Positions 63,602 through 64,000 of a stretch of 64,000 bases of DNA are shown here, one piece after another. The stretch spans positions 148,527 to 212,526 of the forward strand of contig JAFZUQ010000006.1 of assembly GCA_017618215.1 (NCBI GenBank), given 5' to 3'. Both the position numbers and the translations under genes were made by a program. A model generated the notes under the pieces. The model did not search any database. It was not told the DNA's origin and saw only the letters and a program-made list of their open reading frames with translations. Within the stretch, counting starts at the first letter, position 1, and each line of letters begins with the position of its first letter. The DNA is from Elusimicrobiaceae bacterium (GTDB lineage: Bacteria; Elusimicrobiota; Elusimicrobia; Elusimicrobiales; Elusimicrobiaceae).

Positions 63602-63736
63602 CAAAATTGAGTGCAATTTTGTGGGATTTGAAGCCCGCAGCGATGTGTGAGTTTTGCCGAAGGCAAAGGCGAACACCGCGAGGGCCGGGGTGGAGGAAAA
63701 TTCCGTCAGGAATTTTACCGTAATCCAAATCCCTCT
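63602..63736. repeat. Structured repeat unit C
   Basis: Hairpin I is CAAAATTG-AGTG-CAATTTTG (63602-63621), then GGGATTTGAA (63623-63632), hairpin II TTTGCC-GAA-GGCAAA (63653-63667), hairpin III AAAATTCC-GTCA-GGAATTTT (63697-63716) and the right end CAAATCCCTCT (63726-63736, one C shorter). The bases between C and the prepilin promoter at 63781 show no further feature. Confidence 0.72.
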
Positions 63737-63780
63737 CAAAAAATTAAGTGATGTTTTTGATTTAACTTTTTAAAATTTTC

Positions 63781-63809
63781 TTGACATAGTTTCGTTTTTT
63801 TAATAGTAT
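63781..63809 (+). promoter_or_regulatory. Near-consensus promoter of the third prepilin gene
   Basis: A perfect TTGACA is followed after exactly 17 bases by TAGTAT. The layout matches the prepilin promoter at 20624-20652. The expected start is near 63816, giving a leader of about 32 bases. Confidence 0.8.
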
Positions 63810-63847
63810 ATACTTATACTTAAAAAAACTTTAACAATAAAAATATT

Positions 63848-64000
63848 ATGAAAAATAAAAAGGGTTTTACCTTAATTGAATTATTAGTCGTTGTTTTGAT
63901 TATCGGTATACTTGCAAGTATCGCATTTCCTCAATACAGGAAATCTGTTGAAAAAGCAAGACTATCAGAGGCCCTGGAAACTATTAAAAGTATTGAAGAT
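63848..64000 (+). CDS. Type IV prepilin-like protein (partial, N-terminal 51 residues)
   Basis: The start is ATG at 63848 and the frame runs off the right edge. The class III leader MKNKKG is cut before Phe7, Glu follows at mature position 5 (FTLIE), then a hydrophobic helix and [20 protein letters not shown], close to the start of the protein at 20692. It is a pilin or pseudopilin. The leader has no visible ribosome site but a near-consensus promoter. Confidence 0.9.
   Translation, partial: MKNKKGFTLIELLVVVLIIGILASIAFPQYRKSVEKARLSEALETIKSIED

Noticed and set aside
63414..63728. Two long minus-strand frames across the repeat array
   Set aside because: They cross hairpins and repeat ends, have no ribosome site, and differ between units in frame and sequence; open frames are expected in G+C-rich sequence.
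63265..63736. CRISPR array or integron attC cassette array
   Set aside because: Unit lengths differ, the ends are inverted rather than identical short direct repeats with unique spacers, and no Cas or integrase gene or RYYYAAC-type core is present.

Overview
The window is a gene-dense, A+T-rich stretch of bacterial chromosome with no phage, insertion sequence or CRISPR array. It comes from a Gram-negative, probably fermentative bacterium: there is an RND/TolC tripartite pump, a second TolC-like protein, a beta-barrel ending in Phe, lipoproteins and periplasmic enzymes, together with PTS sugar uptake, acetate kinase, ATP-type PEP carboxykinase, malic enzyme and class I fumarase. Three prepilin-like genes plus a PilT ATPase, the gene content and the synteny fit Elusimicrobiota (Elusimicrobium-like). 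That is an inference; no rRNA is present to prove it.

Layout. 1-404 is the end of infB. 469-3669 (minus) holds a secreted ankyrin protein and a bactofilin / M23 endopeptidase / SurA-N operon. 4459-10042 (minus) is the tolC-acrA-acrB type efflux operon, preceded by a prepilin-like gene and the conserved yacL-ispD-ispF-lipoprotein-cysS cluster (to 14748). 14807-20596 (plus) carries a DUF885-like secreted protein without metal ligands, a MATE transporter, a LURP-like membrane protein and glutamate formimidoyltransferase. 20692-21519 is a cysteine-rich prepilin-like protein behind a perfect-consensus promoter. 21677-28766 is a sugar PTS operon: an EIIA-HPr-EI triple fusion, a NagE-like EIICB, an outer-membrane barrel, a soluble histidine kinase, a small protein and an AI-2E family transporter. 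28866-30239 is a secreted protein with an HExxH motif.

30301-35619 (minus) is a phosphohexomutase-eno-ftsB-MBL-lgt-rluD operon. 35686-39456 (minus) holds a flavin reductase, a SWIB protein, pckA and an aspartate aminotransferase. 39594-42693 has a second ankyrin protein, ackA and an MBL hydrolase. tRNA-Lys and tRNA-Glu follow, then the division and translation block ftsQ-ftsA-ftsZ-pilT-cmk-plsC-rpsA-yebC-ruvC (43089-51216). 51297-53330 encodes a large Asn/Gln-rich membrane-anchored protein. 53347-56133 is malic enzyme plus two-subunit fumarase. 56136-61508 runs lipoprotein, HAMP protein, TolC-like, patatin, TPR, coaX, NYN. tRNA-Leu(UAA), psd, pssA and tRNA-Leu(CAG) follow.

The most unusual region is 63220-63847, between tRNA-Leu(CAG) and a third prepilin gene. 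It carries three G+C-rich structured repeat units. Each is bounded by inverted copies of the T-arm sequence of the adjacent tRNA-Leu, and each contains hairpins whose stems differ between units while the loops (CTGC, GAA/GCAA, GTCA) recur. I do not recognise this element and rank it first for follow-up.
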